From assembly GCA_964384645.1 (NCBI GenBank), contig CAYLKL010000003.1, forward strand, positions 19,720-83,719: 64,000 nt of DNA, in the 5' to 3' direction. This stretch comes from DAORIO01 sp964384645. Lineage in GTDB: Bacteria; Patescibacteriota; Minisyncoccia; Phycocordibacterales; UBA9973. Positions 23,692-32,821 of the stretch are shown here, piece after piece. The notes below the pieces were generated by a model. That model was not told where the DNA came from, made no database searches, and worked only from the letters and a program-made list of their open reading frames with translations. The position numbers were made by a program, and so were the translations under genes. The stretch's first letter is position 1. The number at the start of each line of letters is the position of its first letter.

Positions 23692-24549
23692 CTAATTATC
23701 TAAATAAATTTTTTCCCCGTCGCTTATAAAAGTGATTATTCCAAAATCATAAGTCGCCAGACTTTTAATATTTAAAGCCTCAACCCTATCCATAACGTCT
23801 TTGTGCGGATGTCCGTATGTATTATTAAGTCCGGCTGAAATAATAACGACTTCGGGATCGACTGCTTTCAAAAATTCCATCGAAGAAGAAGTTTTTGAAC
23901 CATGATGTCCTAATTTCAAAACATCCGATTCTATATTTTTAAAATTTTTTATTATTCTTTCTTCGTCTTCAATATAAGCATCCCCCGTTAGCATGAATTC
24001 TGAATTTCCATACACCAACCGTCCGCAAATAGAAGCATCATTTGCTTCAACAAAAGAGACATCTGAATCGGGTGATAAAATTTCAAAGCGCACATTTTTA
24101 TCTTTGTCTAAATAAATATTTGTCCCCGCTCTAGCTAAAAAAGTTTTTATTCCTTTATTTTGAGCAATCTTTAAAATTTGATTATAATTAGTGTTGTCGG
24201 CAATATTTCCAGAAATAAATAAAGAGCCAATATCATATTCTTGAATAATAGAAACCAAGCCACCAGAATGATCTTCGTCTGGATGTGTGACAACCAACAC
24301 ATCAATTCTATTATCAAAGCTATCCATCACCGAGTCTAATTTCTGTAACAATAAATCCCCTGACCTACCCCCGTCTATCAACATATCAGTCTTCCCAAAT
24401 GCCTTTATATAAATAGCGTCACCTTGACCAATATCTAAAAAAGAAACCTGTAGAGGGTATTCTTTTTTAAATTCCCTAATAGAAAGAAACCCTAAAATTA
24501 CCAAAAGTAGAAATATTACAAAAATCTTGTTTTTCTTAATTCTTTCCAT
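23692..24549 (-). CDS. ComEC-type metallo-beta-lactamase-fold hydrolase, stand-alone
   Basis: The 285-aa protein has an N-terminal membrane anchor (residues 8-23) and then VSFLDIGQGDAIYI, LIDGG, VVTHPDEDHSGG (the HxxxDH zinc motif) and LKLGHHGSKTSSS. This matches the C-terminal hydrolase domain of ComEC/Rec2. In many bacteria that domain is fused to the ComEC channel; here the channel is a separate gene at 26967-28430 with two unrelated genes between. It probably degrades one DNA strand during uptake or processes a nucleotide outside the membrane. It is divergent from sodA. Confidence 0.88.
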   Translation of the reverse strand: MERIKKNKIFVIFLLLVILGFLSIREFKKEYPLQVSFLDIGQGDAIYIKAFGKTDMLIDGGRSGDLLLQKLDSVMDSFDNRIDVLVVTHPDEDHSGGLVSIIQEYDIGSLFISGNIADNTNYNQILKIAQNKGIKTFLARAGTNIYLDKDKNVRFEILSPDSDVSFVEANDASICGRLVYGNSEFMLTGDAYIEDEERIIKNFKNIESDVLKLGHHGSKTSSSMEFLKAVDPEVVIISAGLNNTYGHPHKDVMDRVEALNIKSLATYDFGIITFISDGEKIYLDN

Positions 24550-24568
24550 GAGTTATACTTCTTATGTT

Positions 24569-25156
24569 ATGACACAATTTAACCCAAAACAATTTAATAT
24601 CCCTACTCTTATCGGTATAAGCGCTAAAAATATAGAAGAGCACACGAAACTCTATTTAGGCTATGTAAAACACGCTAATTTAATTCAAGAACATATAGAA
24701 GAATTGTCTAAAGATTCTGAAAAATATGCTTACGAACTTGGCGAAATAAATCGTCGATTTTCTTTTGAATTTAATGGAATGAGAAACCACGAAGTCTATT
24801 TTTCTCTTTTTGAAGATGGAGCAAAAGAATTAAACACAGATAGTTTGCTTTCAAAAGAAATCGAGAAAACTTTCGGAAGTTTTGATAATTTAATAAACAA
24901 ATTTAAAGCTATTGCCATGACTCGCGGAATTGGCTGGGCAATGTTATCTTTGGATCTTGAAAACAAATCTTTAATCCTTCATTGGCTAGATGAACAACAT
25001 CTAGGTCAACTCCAAAATACAAAACCAATCGTCGCTCTTGATATGTGGGAACATTCATTTGTTTCTGATTATCAACCAAGTGGTAAAAAACAGTACGTTG
25101 AAGATTTCTTCAAAAATATAAACTGGACTGTCTCTGAAAAAAGATTCGAAGAATAA
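24569..25156 (+). CDS. sodA: Iron/manganese superoxide dismutase
   Basis: The 195-aa protein (from MTQFNPKQFNIP) has the Fe/Mn-SOD pattern: an N-terminal His in IEEHTKLYLGYVKH, FNGMRNHEVYF, RGIGWAMLSLD and the metal-binding DMWEHSFVSDY. This supplies His, His, Asp and His ligands. Superoxide detoxification fits an organism exposed to oxygen. A TATACT box lies nine bases before ATG, so the transcript may be nearly leaderless. Metal preference cannot be told from sequence alone. Confidence 0.93.
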   Translation: MTQFNPKQFNIPTLIGISAKNIEEHTKLYLGYVKHANLIQEHIEELSKDSEKYAYELGEINRRFSFEFNGMRNHEVYFSLFEDGAKELNTDSLLSKEIEKTFGSFDNLINKFKAIAMTRGIGWAMLSLDLENKSLILHWLDEQHLGQLQNTKPIVALDMWEHSFVSDYQPSGKKQYVEDFFKNINWTVSEKRFEE

Positions 25157-25189
25157 AAAAAGCCTCTCATAAAAATGAGAGGCTTTTGC
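25157..25189. terminator. Bidirectional terminator between sodA and the T9SS-like gene
   Basis: GCCTCTCAT/ATGAGAGGC stem with A-rich and T-rich sides. Confidence 0.9.
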
Positions 25190-25203
25190 AATTTAAACGC
25201 AGT

Positions 25204-26907
25204 TTATTCTTTTATAAATCGCTTGGTCTTGTGACCAACAACTACAAAATAAAAACCAGGTTTAATTTTTGAAACATCAATCACCTCTTCGATAGCACCG
25301 GCAGATTGTTCGATAACAACTTTACCTAATGGATCGATAACAGTAATGGTATCTCCTACTTTGATCTTTTCGATAACCAAATGGTCGGTTGTCGGATTTG
25401 GGTAGATTTTTATATCACCCATATCATCCTGAAACGCTTCTGTACGGACTTCGGCATTATCAGTAACTTCTTCCTGTTTTTCATCCGCAGAAAGACGACA
25501 GCTTGCTCCAAGAGTAACATTGACCACAGTGGAAGTTCTAAGAACTCCATACTTGTTAGTAACGATAACCTTGTATTTACCGACAGTAGTAACAATTAAA
25601 CTATTCCCGGTTGCTCCGGCAATAACGTTCCCATACTTCTTCCAAACATAAGTAGCGTTTGAATCATATGGAACAGAAAGAGTGACATCTTGTCCGGGAC
25701 AGATAGTTGTACTACCAAGTATTGATACTGCAGCACTTGGCGCAGGATATGTGACACGAGTTAAAATCATGTCGTAAGTTGAACTCGGCATATATGCTCG
25801 TGAACGCATACCTACAAACACCCAACCTATACCTGCATTCCTTTGAGCAAGACCTGTAAAGACATAAGCTCCCGTACTATTAGTTGTTTCTTTCCTGACC
25901 CAAATTCTATTAAAATTTGGGGAGTACTCAGCACCATAAGCACCGGTTGTTGTATTGAAATTTCCAAACATTCCCGCAACAACAAAACCAGCATAAGAGT
26001 CTTCCATCTGAACTATCGATCCAGCTTCTGTTGTCTGAAATATTCCTGATACATTACCAAGCAAATCAACACTGACAAAAGAAATAAGGCTAGTCGCAGC
26101 ATCTTCTTTGAGTCCGACAAAAAGAGAATTTTCTCTTTCGCCAAAACACATTTCAGTTGCAGTGTAACCCAGTGGCAAAGCAGATGACCAAAGTGTACCC
26201 CCGGAAGCATCCAAACAATAAACCGTTTGAATAACATTCCAAGAAGGATCATATCCTCTTACAAGAACAAAAGAATTTCCAGCGATCGTTGGAGCAACCG
26301 AAGTTGCAGCAAAACCATTAAAAAATCTTGTCCAAGTAGGAACACCTAATAAATCAAGCTTTGTAACGAAAGCGTTTTGACCCTGAGCAGGTATTCTGTC
26401 TGAGCTAAAACAAGATCCGGATAAAAATAAATTATTACCCAAAATCCTCAAGCTTATAGGATTATCGTGACCACTACCGGAGACATTTGTAAGAATCGTA
26501 GACCATAAAACATTTGCAGATGCATCTTTTTTATACAAAGAGATGTCTCCGTTATTTTGGTCTTTCGAATAAACAAAAAATACACCAGATTGATCAGAGA
26601 CCGTCGCCATATCAGACGATACCGCAGACTGTGACACAAACGATGAATCAAACCCACGAATTGCACCGTTATTGTAAGTAGTACTCGAGACAACACCAAT
26701 ACTTCCAGTTCCTTTCGGAACTCTGAGCCCACCAACGTATGAGTTTGCACCCATTGTTGATATGACTGGATTAATGGTCGATTCGGATGTATCTACTACA
26801 GCTTTTTTGAATGTAACGGCTGGAGATTGAGCATTTACTATTTCGGGGCAATATATACCCTGGATAAGTATAATCAATAAGATCATAAGATATTTGATTG
26901 TTTTCAT
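25204..26907 (-). CDS. Secreted beta-propeller/Ig-like protein with type IX secretion sorting domain
   Basis: The 567-aa protein has a signal peptide (cut near IVNAQS). Residues about 30-395 form a propeller-like region of repeated KLDLLG, YCLDASGG and VDLLGN strands. An Ig-like domain follows (about 397-460, TICPGQDVTLSV, YVWKKYG). The C-terminal 75 residues read IKIYPNPTTDHLVIE, VIDPLGKVV, VDVSKIKPGFYFVVV and KRFIKE, which is the type A T9SS C-terminal sorting domain known from Bacteroidota. That secretion system needs an outer membrane, which this organism is not expected to have. Transfer from a Bacteroidota partner is the simplest explanation. Promoter and leader look native. Confidence 0.85.
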   Translation of the reverse strand: MKTIKYLMILLIILIQGIYCPEIVNAQSPAVTFKKAVVDTSESTINPVISTMGANSYVGGLRVPKGTGSIGVVSSTTYNNGAIRGFDSSFVSQSAVSSDMATVSDQSGVFFVYSKDQNNGDISLYKKDASANVLWSTILTNVSGSGHDNPISLRILGNNLFLSGSCFSSDRIPAQGQNAFVTKLDLLGVPTWTRFFNGFAATSVAPTIAGNSFVLVRGYDPSWNVIQTVYCLDASGGTLWSSALPLGYTATEMCFGERENSLFVGLKEDAATSLISFVSVDLLGNVSGIFQTTEAGSIVQMEDSYAGFVVAGMFGNFNTTTGAYGAEYSPNFNRIWVRKETTNSTGAYVFTGLAQRNAGIGWVFVGMRSRAYMPSSTYDMILTRVTYPAPSAAVSILGSTTICPGQDVTLSVPYDSNATYVWKKYGNVIAGATGNSLIVTTVGKYKVIVTNKYGVLRTSTVVNVTLGASCRLSADEKQEEVTDNAEVRTEAFQDDMGDIKIYPNPTTDHLVIEKIKVGDTITVIDPLGKVVIEQSAGAIEEVIDVSKIKPGFYFVVVGHKTKRFIKE

Positions 26908-26948
26908 AGAACAAGTTTTTAGAGTTTGACTGAATTTTTGTTTACTTA

Positions 26949-26978
26949 ACTATATCACACAAATACCTATTTTGTCAA
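26949..26978 (-). promoter_or_regulatory. Promoter of the T9SS-like gene
   Basis: TTGACA (26973-26978), an 18-bp spacer and TATAGT (26949-26954) on the minus strand. This is a sigma70 pattern, not the TAnnTTTG type of Bacteroidota. Confidence 0.75.
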
Positions 26979-28430
26979 GTAAAAAACCCTTGTTTTATAA
27001 GCCCAAACAGCAATAATTCCATACAAGACTAACATTATAAATAGCCCGAAATCCTTGAAAACAAAGGCCGAAATTGATAATCCCGAAATAAATTTAGAAA
27101 TGCTTATAACTACCCTTAACCCAAAATCCACACCTATTACAAAAGGAAAGGCTAAAACCGGACTAACTACCCCCACTATTCCCCCAATAAAACCTAGTAG
27201 CATGATTACCGGAATTAGAGGCAAAACAACAATATTTGTAGGCACAGATAAAACAGAAAGGAGTCTAGTTTGGTAAAGAATAATTGGCAAAACTGCAACT
27301 TGAGCAGCCAAAGATGTTGCAATTATTTCTTTCAAAAAATATGGCAATTTTGTGTACAAACTTTGTTGTATTTTTTTAGTAAATAAAATTATTCCTAATG
27401 TTGCCAAAACTGAAAGCTGAAATGAAAAATCAAAATAAATAAGCCGAGGATTTATTATGTTCATAACAAGTACAGCAATAAATAAAGCCCGAAGAGACAT
27501 ATACATATTTCCAGAACGTAAAGCGATGAGAGATATTATGGCCATAATTCCCGCCCTAACTGCAGTGATAGGAACACCTGTCATTAGAATAAAAAGAATT
27601 ATTGATACAACTGAAAAAACAGAACTAGTTTTAGCTCCTATATTTAAAAACAATGCTTTTACCCAAGAAGCAATAACTGTAATATTATAACCAGACAAAG
27701 CAATAATATGAGTCAGACCTGCAATACGAAATGAGTCAGCCAAATCGCTACTTAAAATATTTTTACCAAACAAAATACCAGCAAATAAATTTTCAATATC
27801 TCCCCGCAATCTATCTGCAAAAGGTTCAATGAAATTATCCCTCAAAAGAAAAAGTTTTCTTCTAAAATTATTCTTATTACTCTCTACTTTTTCAATTTTT
27901 GTATCATAACTTAAATAAAAAATGTTTTTAGTCTTCAAAAATTCATCGTATTCAAATTCTGTATTTGTATCAGTTTTAAAAGGTTTTGGTTTCTCAAAAT
28001 TACCCACCACAGAAAGAATGTCTCCGTGCAAAAAGTTTTCTCCTATATCCTTACTGTATAACAAAACATTTTCTTTAGTTTTTTGCCCATTTATTACTGG
28101 CTTACACTGAAATTTAAATTGATTATTCTTGTACTCAACATCACCTGATACTTGGCAACTTAGATATAATGGCGCTTTTCCTTCAATTTTAAGAGCAGAA
28201 ACTCTATTGGAATTATCCAATTTGAAATAACCAAAGCCAAACAAAAATGAAAATAAAAATACAGCGATCAATCCAATTTCTGCTGATTTTCTTATTACTG
28301 CTAAAAATAAAATAGCAAAATTAATTGCTATTAAAATATAAATTTCTATATTTAAAATTGGTGAAAAAAACAGGCCAAATAAAAATCCAAAACCTAATAT
28401 TAAAGATATTTTATTTAAATTTGCGCCCAT
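26967..28430 (-). CDS. comEC: ComEC/Rec2 competence channel, without hydrolase domain
   Basis: The 487-aa protein has about ten membrane helices. An N-terminal soluble domain (about 85-170, DUF4131-like OB fold) precedes the competence core with LTHIIALSGYNITVIASWVKALF near residue 243, GVPITAVRAGIMAII and the NPRLIYFDFSFQLSVLAT segment. It stops after the last helix, so the beta-lactamase-fold domain is absent and is encoded separately at 23692-24549. It overlaps rnhA by 16 bases. The likely role is DNA uptake. Confidence 0.92.
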   Translation of the reverse strand: MGANLNKISLILGFGFLFGLFFSPILNIEIYILIAINFAILFLAVIRKSAEIGLIAVFLFSFLFGFGYFKLDNSNRVSALKIEGKAPLYLSCQVSGDVEYKNNQFKFQCKPVINGQKTKENVLLYSKDIGENFLHGDILSVVGNFEKPKPFKTDTNTEFEYDEFLKTKNIFYLSYDTKIEKVESNKNNFRRKLFLLRDNFIEPFADRLRGDIENLFAGILFGKNILSSDLADSFRIAGLTHIIALSGYNITVIASWVKALFLNIGAKTSSVFSVVSIILFILMTGVPITAVRAGIMAIISLIALRSGNMYMSLRALFIAVLVMNIINPRLIYFDFSFQLSVLATLGIILFTKKIQQSLYTKLPYFLKEIIATSLAAQVAVLPIILYQTRLLSVLSVPTNIVVLPLIPVIMLLGFIGGIVGVVSPVLAFPFVIGVDFGLRVVISISKFISGLSISAFVFKDFGLFIMLVLYGIIAVWAYKTRVFYLTK

Positions 28431-29125
28431 TCTTTTAGTAATTCAGATTCTTCTTCTTTTGAGTGTACTTTTCTAAATTTTGCACCATTCTTCCCCTTAA
28501 CATCCTGCTCACAAGATTTCCAATCTTTATACGTTTTTAAAACACCAGCAACTAAACTAACATAAGAATAAGCTGGCCTTTTGTCGTTTGATTTTTTAAT
28601 AGTCACCTTAAGGTCTTTTAAAATATCTTCATGTTTACTTTTTTCTCCCACAAAAAGAGTTATGCTCTTGTTATCAGCAAAAGCTTGAGCAATAATATCC
28701 GCTCTCTCATTTAAAATAACACCGGCGTGACCAGGAACTTTTTCCAATTTCAAACCTCTACTCTTAAGTCTAAAACAAATACCAAATAAATCTTTCCAAA
28801 TATCTTGATTTAAAACTATATTCCCCTCTTTTGTTTTCCATCCAGTTTTCTCCCAAGCAAACATCCAACCAGAAATACCATTTACTACATAGGCTGAATC
28901 AGAAAAAATAACAATTTCACCATTATTCGTTCTGCTTTCAATTAATTCCAAACTTTTCAAAACAGCCATCATTTCCATTCTGTTGTTTGTAGTTTTGTCT
29001 TCTCTGCCACCTATCTCTAAAATCTTACCTTCTGAAAATAAAATAATTGCACCATACCCTCCAGGACCAGGATTTCCTCTAGATGCTCCGTCTGTATAAA
29101 CAAGTATTTTATTTTCATTATTCAT
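28415..29125 (-). CDS. rnhA: Ribonuclease HI with C-terminal hybrid-binding domain
   Basis: The 236-aa protein has a complete RNase HI core with catalytic D10 (YTDGASRGNPG), E (NNRMEMMAV), D (FSDSAYVV) and a last acidic site (NERADIIA), plus the VPGHAG His loop. Residues about 183-232 (PAYSYVSLVAGVLKTYKDWKSCEQ.VKG) match the viroplasmin-like hybrid-binding domain, which normally precedes the catalytic core. Here the order is reversed. It removes RNA from RNA-DNA hybrids. It precedes comEC with a 16-base overlap. Confidence 0.9.
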   Translation of the reverse strand: MNNENKILVYTDGASRGNPGPGGYGAIILFSEGKILEIGGREDKTTNNRMEMMAVLKSLELIESRTNNGEIVIFSDSAYVVNGISGWMFAWEKTGWKTKEGNIVLNQDIWKDLFGICFRLKSRGLKLEKVPGHAGVILNERADIIAQAFADNKSITLFVGEKSKHEDILKDLKVTIKKSNDKRPAYSYVSLVAGVLKTYKDWKSCEQDVKGKNGAKFRKVHSKEEESELLKEWAQI

Positions 29126-29149
29126 AACCTTATTTTATCAGCATAAACT

Positions 29150-29180
29150 AATAAAAAAAACCTATTTTATAGGTTTTTTT
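29150..29180 (-). terminator. Terminator of the 29204 gene
   Basis: AACCTATTTTATAGGTT-type stem with eight Ts on the minus strand. Confidence 0.85.
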
Positions 29181-29203
29181 TATTAAATAAACTTTTAAGA
29201 TTA

Positions 29204-32200
29204 TTAGAAAACTGAAACTCTGGTTATCGTAATTATTGGCGTTGAGGCCACTTCTGCACCCTGAGCGTTATATCCTTTTGCTTGATATTGAATATCTTTT
29301 GTTATAAGCCCTAACGGTCTCCATGTGCAGTTAAAATTAGGTGCAGAACTTGACGTACACTCTCTTGTCAATCCATTGTTATACCTAAAATATTTTACCT
29401 TTGTTATTGGCCCGCCAACTGAAACTTTCATAGTGTAAACTTGGCCACTTTGTACAGTAAGGCCGTTTGTTGGGAAAACCCATGAAATATAAGTTCCAGC
29501 TAAAACAGACACATTAACAGCAGTTGATGTCGAAGTATTGCCCACGGCGTCAATAGCGATAGCAGTTATTGTATGATTGCCACCTGATGCCCCTGTAGTA
29601 TCCCACGAAACACTATAAGGTGAAGTTGTGTCTATTCCAACAGACACACCGTCTACTTTGAATTCAACAGAAGCAATGCCTGAAGCGTCGGTTGCGTTTG
29701 CAGATAAGGTTACAGTTGTTCCTACTGCCACACTTGACCCGTCTATTGGTGCACTAATTGAAACAGTTGGAGGTGTTGTTTCTGGACCACAACTCCCCAA
29801 ATTCAAATTAGAATTTTCAGTAAGTATGAATTTATCAAGTTGGAAGTTAGCTGAAAGTCCTGTGAATGTGAAAGTGTGCGCAGTGTTTGGGGTAACAGAA
29901 GAGAAAACGATAGGTGTACCTGCTTGGTTTTTGTTACACCAACCAAAAGTTGTTGAGTTTGAAGAAATTGTTTGAGCTGTACCTGAATCTACTTTTACTG
30001 TAGCAGTTGATGTTCCAGTTGCTGATTTTGCGAAATACCATAGGTAATATGTTTTTGGAATAGAACCTGTTGCGTCTCTTGGTTCAAATTTGTAAGTTGT
30101 TGATCCAGTGCTTGGGTTTATGTAAGTTGTGAAGTTTGTGTAGTCTCCCGCTGGTGTACCTGCTGGAGTTGTAGTAGTTCTTGATGCAGAACCTGTGTCA
30201 TAGACTTCTGCTTCAAAACTAAAGTCCTTTGACCAGTACCATGGGTGTGATGATTCGTGCCATGCGTCTAGTTGGTAAAATACTGGTGATGCTCCTGTTT
30301 TATCGTAGATGTAGGTGGAGCCTTGGCGTCTTGAATTAAATTTCAAAACTTCCCCAGAAAGATTTATGTTAACTGGTGCAATTTCTGGAACAGCACCATC
30401 CATATTAGTATATTGATTTAAGTTAGTTGCAATTAAATATTTATTTACAGAATTATCTTTTCTAACAGTAGTAAATGCATCCATTCTTCCACTCTTGAAA
30501 GCGTAACCCGGAGTAGTACTAGAAGAAGCATAATCAAGAGGTAAATCACCAGTCATAACATTACTATTTTTATAGAAAGAATCTACATAACTAAATACAG
30601 CTTGAGAATAAGAAGGTATCATATTCTGCCAAATTTTTTGAGCAGGCCAACCATCTTCACTTGTTCCAACTCGATTAAAATATCCAGTATGGAAAAATTC
30701 CGATCCCATATTGTTTACGTTTTTAGAAAGACCCAACCATTGACCAGGTGAAATATTTTGCTCAGCTTTCAAATCCCAACCTGGAGACATGTAAGCTCCG
30801 AAGAATTTATCTCCTGTTGCTTGTTGTCTGCCCATTACTTTTTGGATAAAGTACATACCGTTCCAAGCAGAAATTTTACTTCTCCAGTTAGATGGCCATC
30901 TTGGATAAAAGTCAGGCGTTGCATAGTATTGGCCATTTATAGGAGATTGCATTTTTCTTGCCTCACTCCACTTAAATCTTGTAGCTTCTTCGTATCCATC
31001 TACTGCGTACTCTAAATATTTTGAACCAGCAAGTCCTGGGATAGACAAAATTATATCTCTATATGTTTGATTGGCCATATCTGAAACGGTTTTCGCAACG
31101 TAAGACTGTGCATCCATTCCAGAAGAACTTATTGCAGAACTAACTGCTGGATCAGAATTTAGAGCATTTGTTTCGTACTTAACTAAAATTTCACCATTCT
31201 CACTTATTAGATCAATTTTTGGTGCTGGCTTTGTTAATTGATTCACAACGCTATTAACCATACTTTTCATAGCATTTCCGTCTGGTGTGTATTGTGAAAA
31301 CTGAGAACTAAGAGGTCTCCAAACTTTTGAAGTTGTTACGTTTCCGTTTATATCAATAAACTGACCAGAAGAATTTTGTAAATAATACTGGTTTCCAAAT
31401 CCTTGGTACCTCAAACAAGGCATATTAGATCCACCTCCACAAGTTGAAGCACCTGAAAGCTGAGCTCTTAAAATAACCAACTGAGTTGGTAAAGTTGGAT
31501 TTGAATTTGAATAACTTATCAATCCAGGTGTCCCTGAAACACCTGTGTCCAAGTTACTACTTGTAAGACTTGGAGCTAGATCTAAATAATAATTCCATTT
31601 CTTTGCCATTTCACCCGCGATTGAAACTCCAGCCTGAACTTGAGCAGCTGAGTGCGTGTAAGTAAAATCTGTTGGTGTAAAGTGTGCTAAATAATCTAGG
31701 TCGTTCCAGTTAAAATTTCTAAGTAATGTATGCCCTGTTTTATATCTAGGCAATGGAACACTTTGAAGTTGAGTTAACACAGTTGGTGGTGTTGTTGAAT
31801 ATGTTGTGTAAGGAGAAGTTCCAAGCTGTGCTCCTGGCAAATAATCCATTGTGTCAAAAGATGACGAAACAGCTTGAGCATTTGGGGTATTTGTAATATT
31901 TGTTACCCAAGAATAAGACTGTCCGTTTGTTATTGAATCTAAATAGTGCTGATATATTAGGTTACCAGGCAAATCATTACTCCATAGTGCAAATTGATCT
32001 ATTGCACCAACATATCTTCTTTCGGCGGTACTGTTACCAAAAAACTTTATGTCACCGTTTGAAGATTTTATTTTATTAGTATTCGCAACTGTTTTTGAAA
32101 AACCAGTTGGCAAAACTCCATCAACCCAAATTTCTTTTACTCCATTTGAGTATTTAAAAACCATATGATGCCAATTACCGTCGTTGTAATATGCTGGAGA

Positions 32201-32743
32201 TTTTGGCCCAACTCCATCTAAGGCAATTTGGAAATCGTCTGAAACTGAATTTGTACCAGTAGTTCCAGTTGTTGAAAATCTAATATAAGGAACAGAAGTA
32301 CTTGCTACAGGACTCTCAAATAAGATAGAAAAAGAATTATCAGTAGTTGTCATAAAATTTGAAACCAATATGTCGTCAGGTTTCCAAATAAATTCAACAG
32401 CAAAAGAAGAAGAAGCTGAAGTTGGTGTTTTCCCAATTGTTTGATAACAACCAGAACTGCTTGTATAGTTCAAATACTTCCCAACTGGACCATTTGATTG
32501 TTGAACAAATGGACAACTCGTCCCATTTGTAAATGTCGAAGATCCGATGGTCGCAGAGTTCCAAGGATTTCCTTCAAATTGCCAGTACGAATAAGGCTGA
32601 ATCGGAGTTGTTACAGCGTTATACGTTGCAGCCAACTGTCCCCCAAAAAATCTAGATAAATTAAATGGAGACAAAAAATCTATAACTAATAAAATTACTA
32701 ATAATAATACAACTGATAAAATTAAACTCTTTTTCTTTTTCAT
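29204..32743 (-). CDS. Giant LamG/Ig-like surface protein (1179 aa)
   Basis: Domains in order: an N-terminal membrane/signal helix (about 5-24), a LamG-type jelly roll (about 50-270, with FAVEFIWKPDD and DGNWHHMVFKYSNGVKEIWVDG), a large central region (about 300-800) of unknown fold rich in aromatic residues (EYAVDGYEEATRFKWSEARK, YYATPDFYPRW), a module beginning near RRQGSTYIYDKTG (about 800-985), one Big_17-like Ig domain (TLSANATDASGIASVEFKVDGVSVG), and a last Ig-like domain. The 800-985 module is shared with the neighbouring 1725-aa paralogue almost without change. It probably binds or acts on polysaccharide at the cell surface; no catalytic residues can be assigned. Confidence 0.8.
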   Translation of the reverse strand: MKKKKSLILSVVLLLVILLVIDFLSPFNLSRFFGGQLAATYNAVTTPIQPYSYWQFEGNPWNSATIGSSTFTNGTSCPFVQQSNGPVGKYLNYTSSSGCYQTIGKTPTSASSSFAVEFIWKPDDILVSNFMTTTDNSFSILFESPVASTSVPYIRFSTTGTTGTNSVSDDFQIALDGVGPKSPAYYNDGNWHHMVFKYSNGVKEIWVDGVLPTGFSKTVANTNKIKSSNGDIKFFGNSTAERRYVGAIDQFALWSNDLPGNLIYQHYLDSITNGQSYSWVTNITNTPNAQAVSSSFDTMDYLPGAQLGTSPYTTYSTTPPTVLTQLQSVPLPRYKTGHTLLRNFNWNDLDYLAHFTPTDFTYTHSAAQVQAGVSIAGEMAKKWNYYLDLAPSLTSSNLDTGVSGTPGLISYSNSNPTLPTQLVILRAQLSGASTCGGGSNMPCLRYQGFGNQYYLQNSSGQFIDINGNVTTSKVWRPLSSQFSQYTPDGNAMKSMVNSVVNQLTKPAPKIDLISENGEILVKYETNALNSDPAVSSAISSSGMDAQSYVAKTVSDMANQTYRDIILSIPGLAGSKYLEYAVDGYEEATRFKWSEARKMQSPINGQYYATPDFYPRWPSNWRSKISAWNGMYFIQKVMGRQQATGDKFFGAYMSPGWDLKAEQNISPGQWLGLSKNVNNMGSEFFHTGYFNRVGTSEDGWPAQKIWQNMIPSYSQAVFSYVDSFYKNSNVMTGDLPLDYASSSTTPGYAFKSGRMDAFTTVRKDNSVNKYLIATNLNQYTNMDGAVPEIAPVNINLSGEVLKFNSRRQGSTYIYDKTGASPVFYQLDAWHESSHPWYWSKDFSFEAEVYDTGSASRTTTTPAGTPAGDYTNFTTYINPSTGSTTYKFEPRDATGSIPKTYYLWYFAKSATGTSTATVKVDSGTAQTISSNSTTFGWCNKNQAGTPIVFSSVTPNTAHTFTFTGLSANFQLDKFILTENSNLNLGSCGPETTPPTVSISAPIDGSSVAVGTTVTLSANATDASGIASVEFKVDGVSVGIDTTSPYSVSWDTTGASGGNHTITAIAIDAVGNTSTSTAVNVSVLAGTYISWVFPTNGLTVQSGQVYTMKVSVGGPITKVKYFRYNNGLTRECTSSSAPNFNCTWRPLGLITKDIQYQAKGYNAQGAEVASTPIITITRVSVF
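29786..30332. repeat. Copy A of a 547-bp nearly identical block
   Basis: By eye this stretch matches 35006-35552 with a single difference (29812 versus 35032), at a constant offset of 5220. The surrounding sequence differs strongly, including the codons on both sides. It encodes the shared module of the two giant surface proteins. Confidence 0.9.
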
Positions 32744-32781
32744 AACTTATATAAGTATACAACTTTTGCAACTAAAAAAAT

Positions 32782-32816
32782 AAAAAACTCTGGATATCCA
32801 GAGTTTTTTATTTTTT
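32782..32816 (-). terminator. Terminator of the 32822 gene
   Basis: AAAACTCTGGA/TCCAGAGTTTT stem with a 2-base loop and T-rich tail on the minus strand. Confidence 0.9.
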
Positions 32817-32821
32817 TAGTT

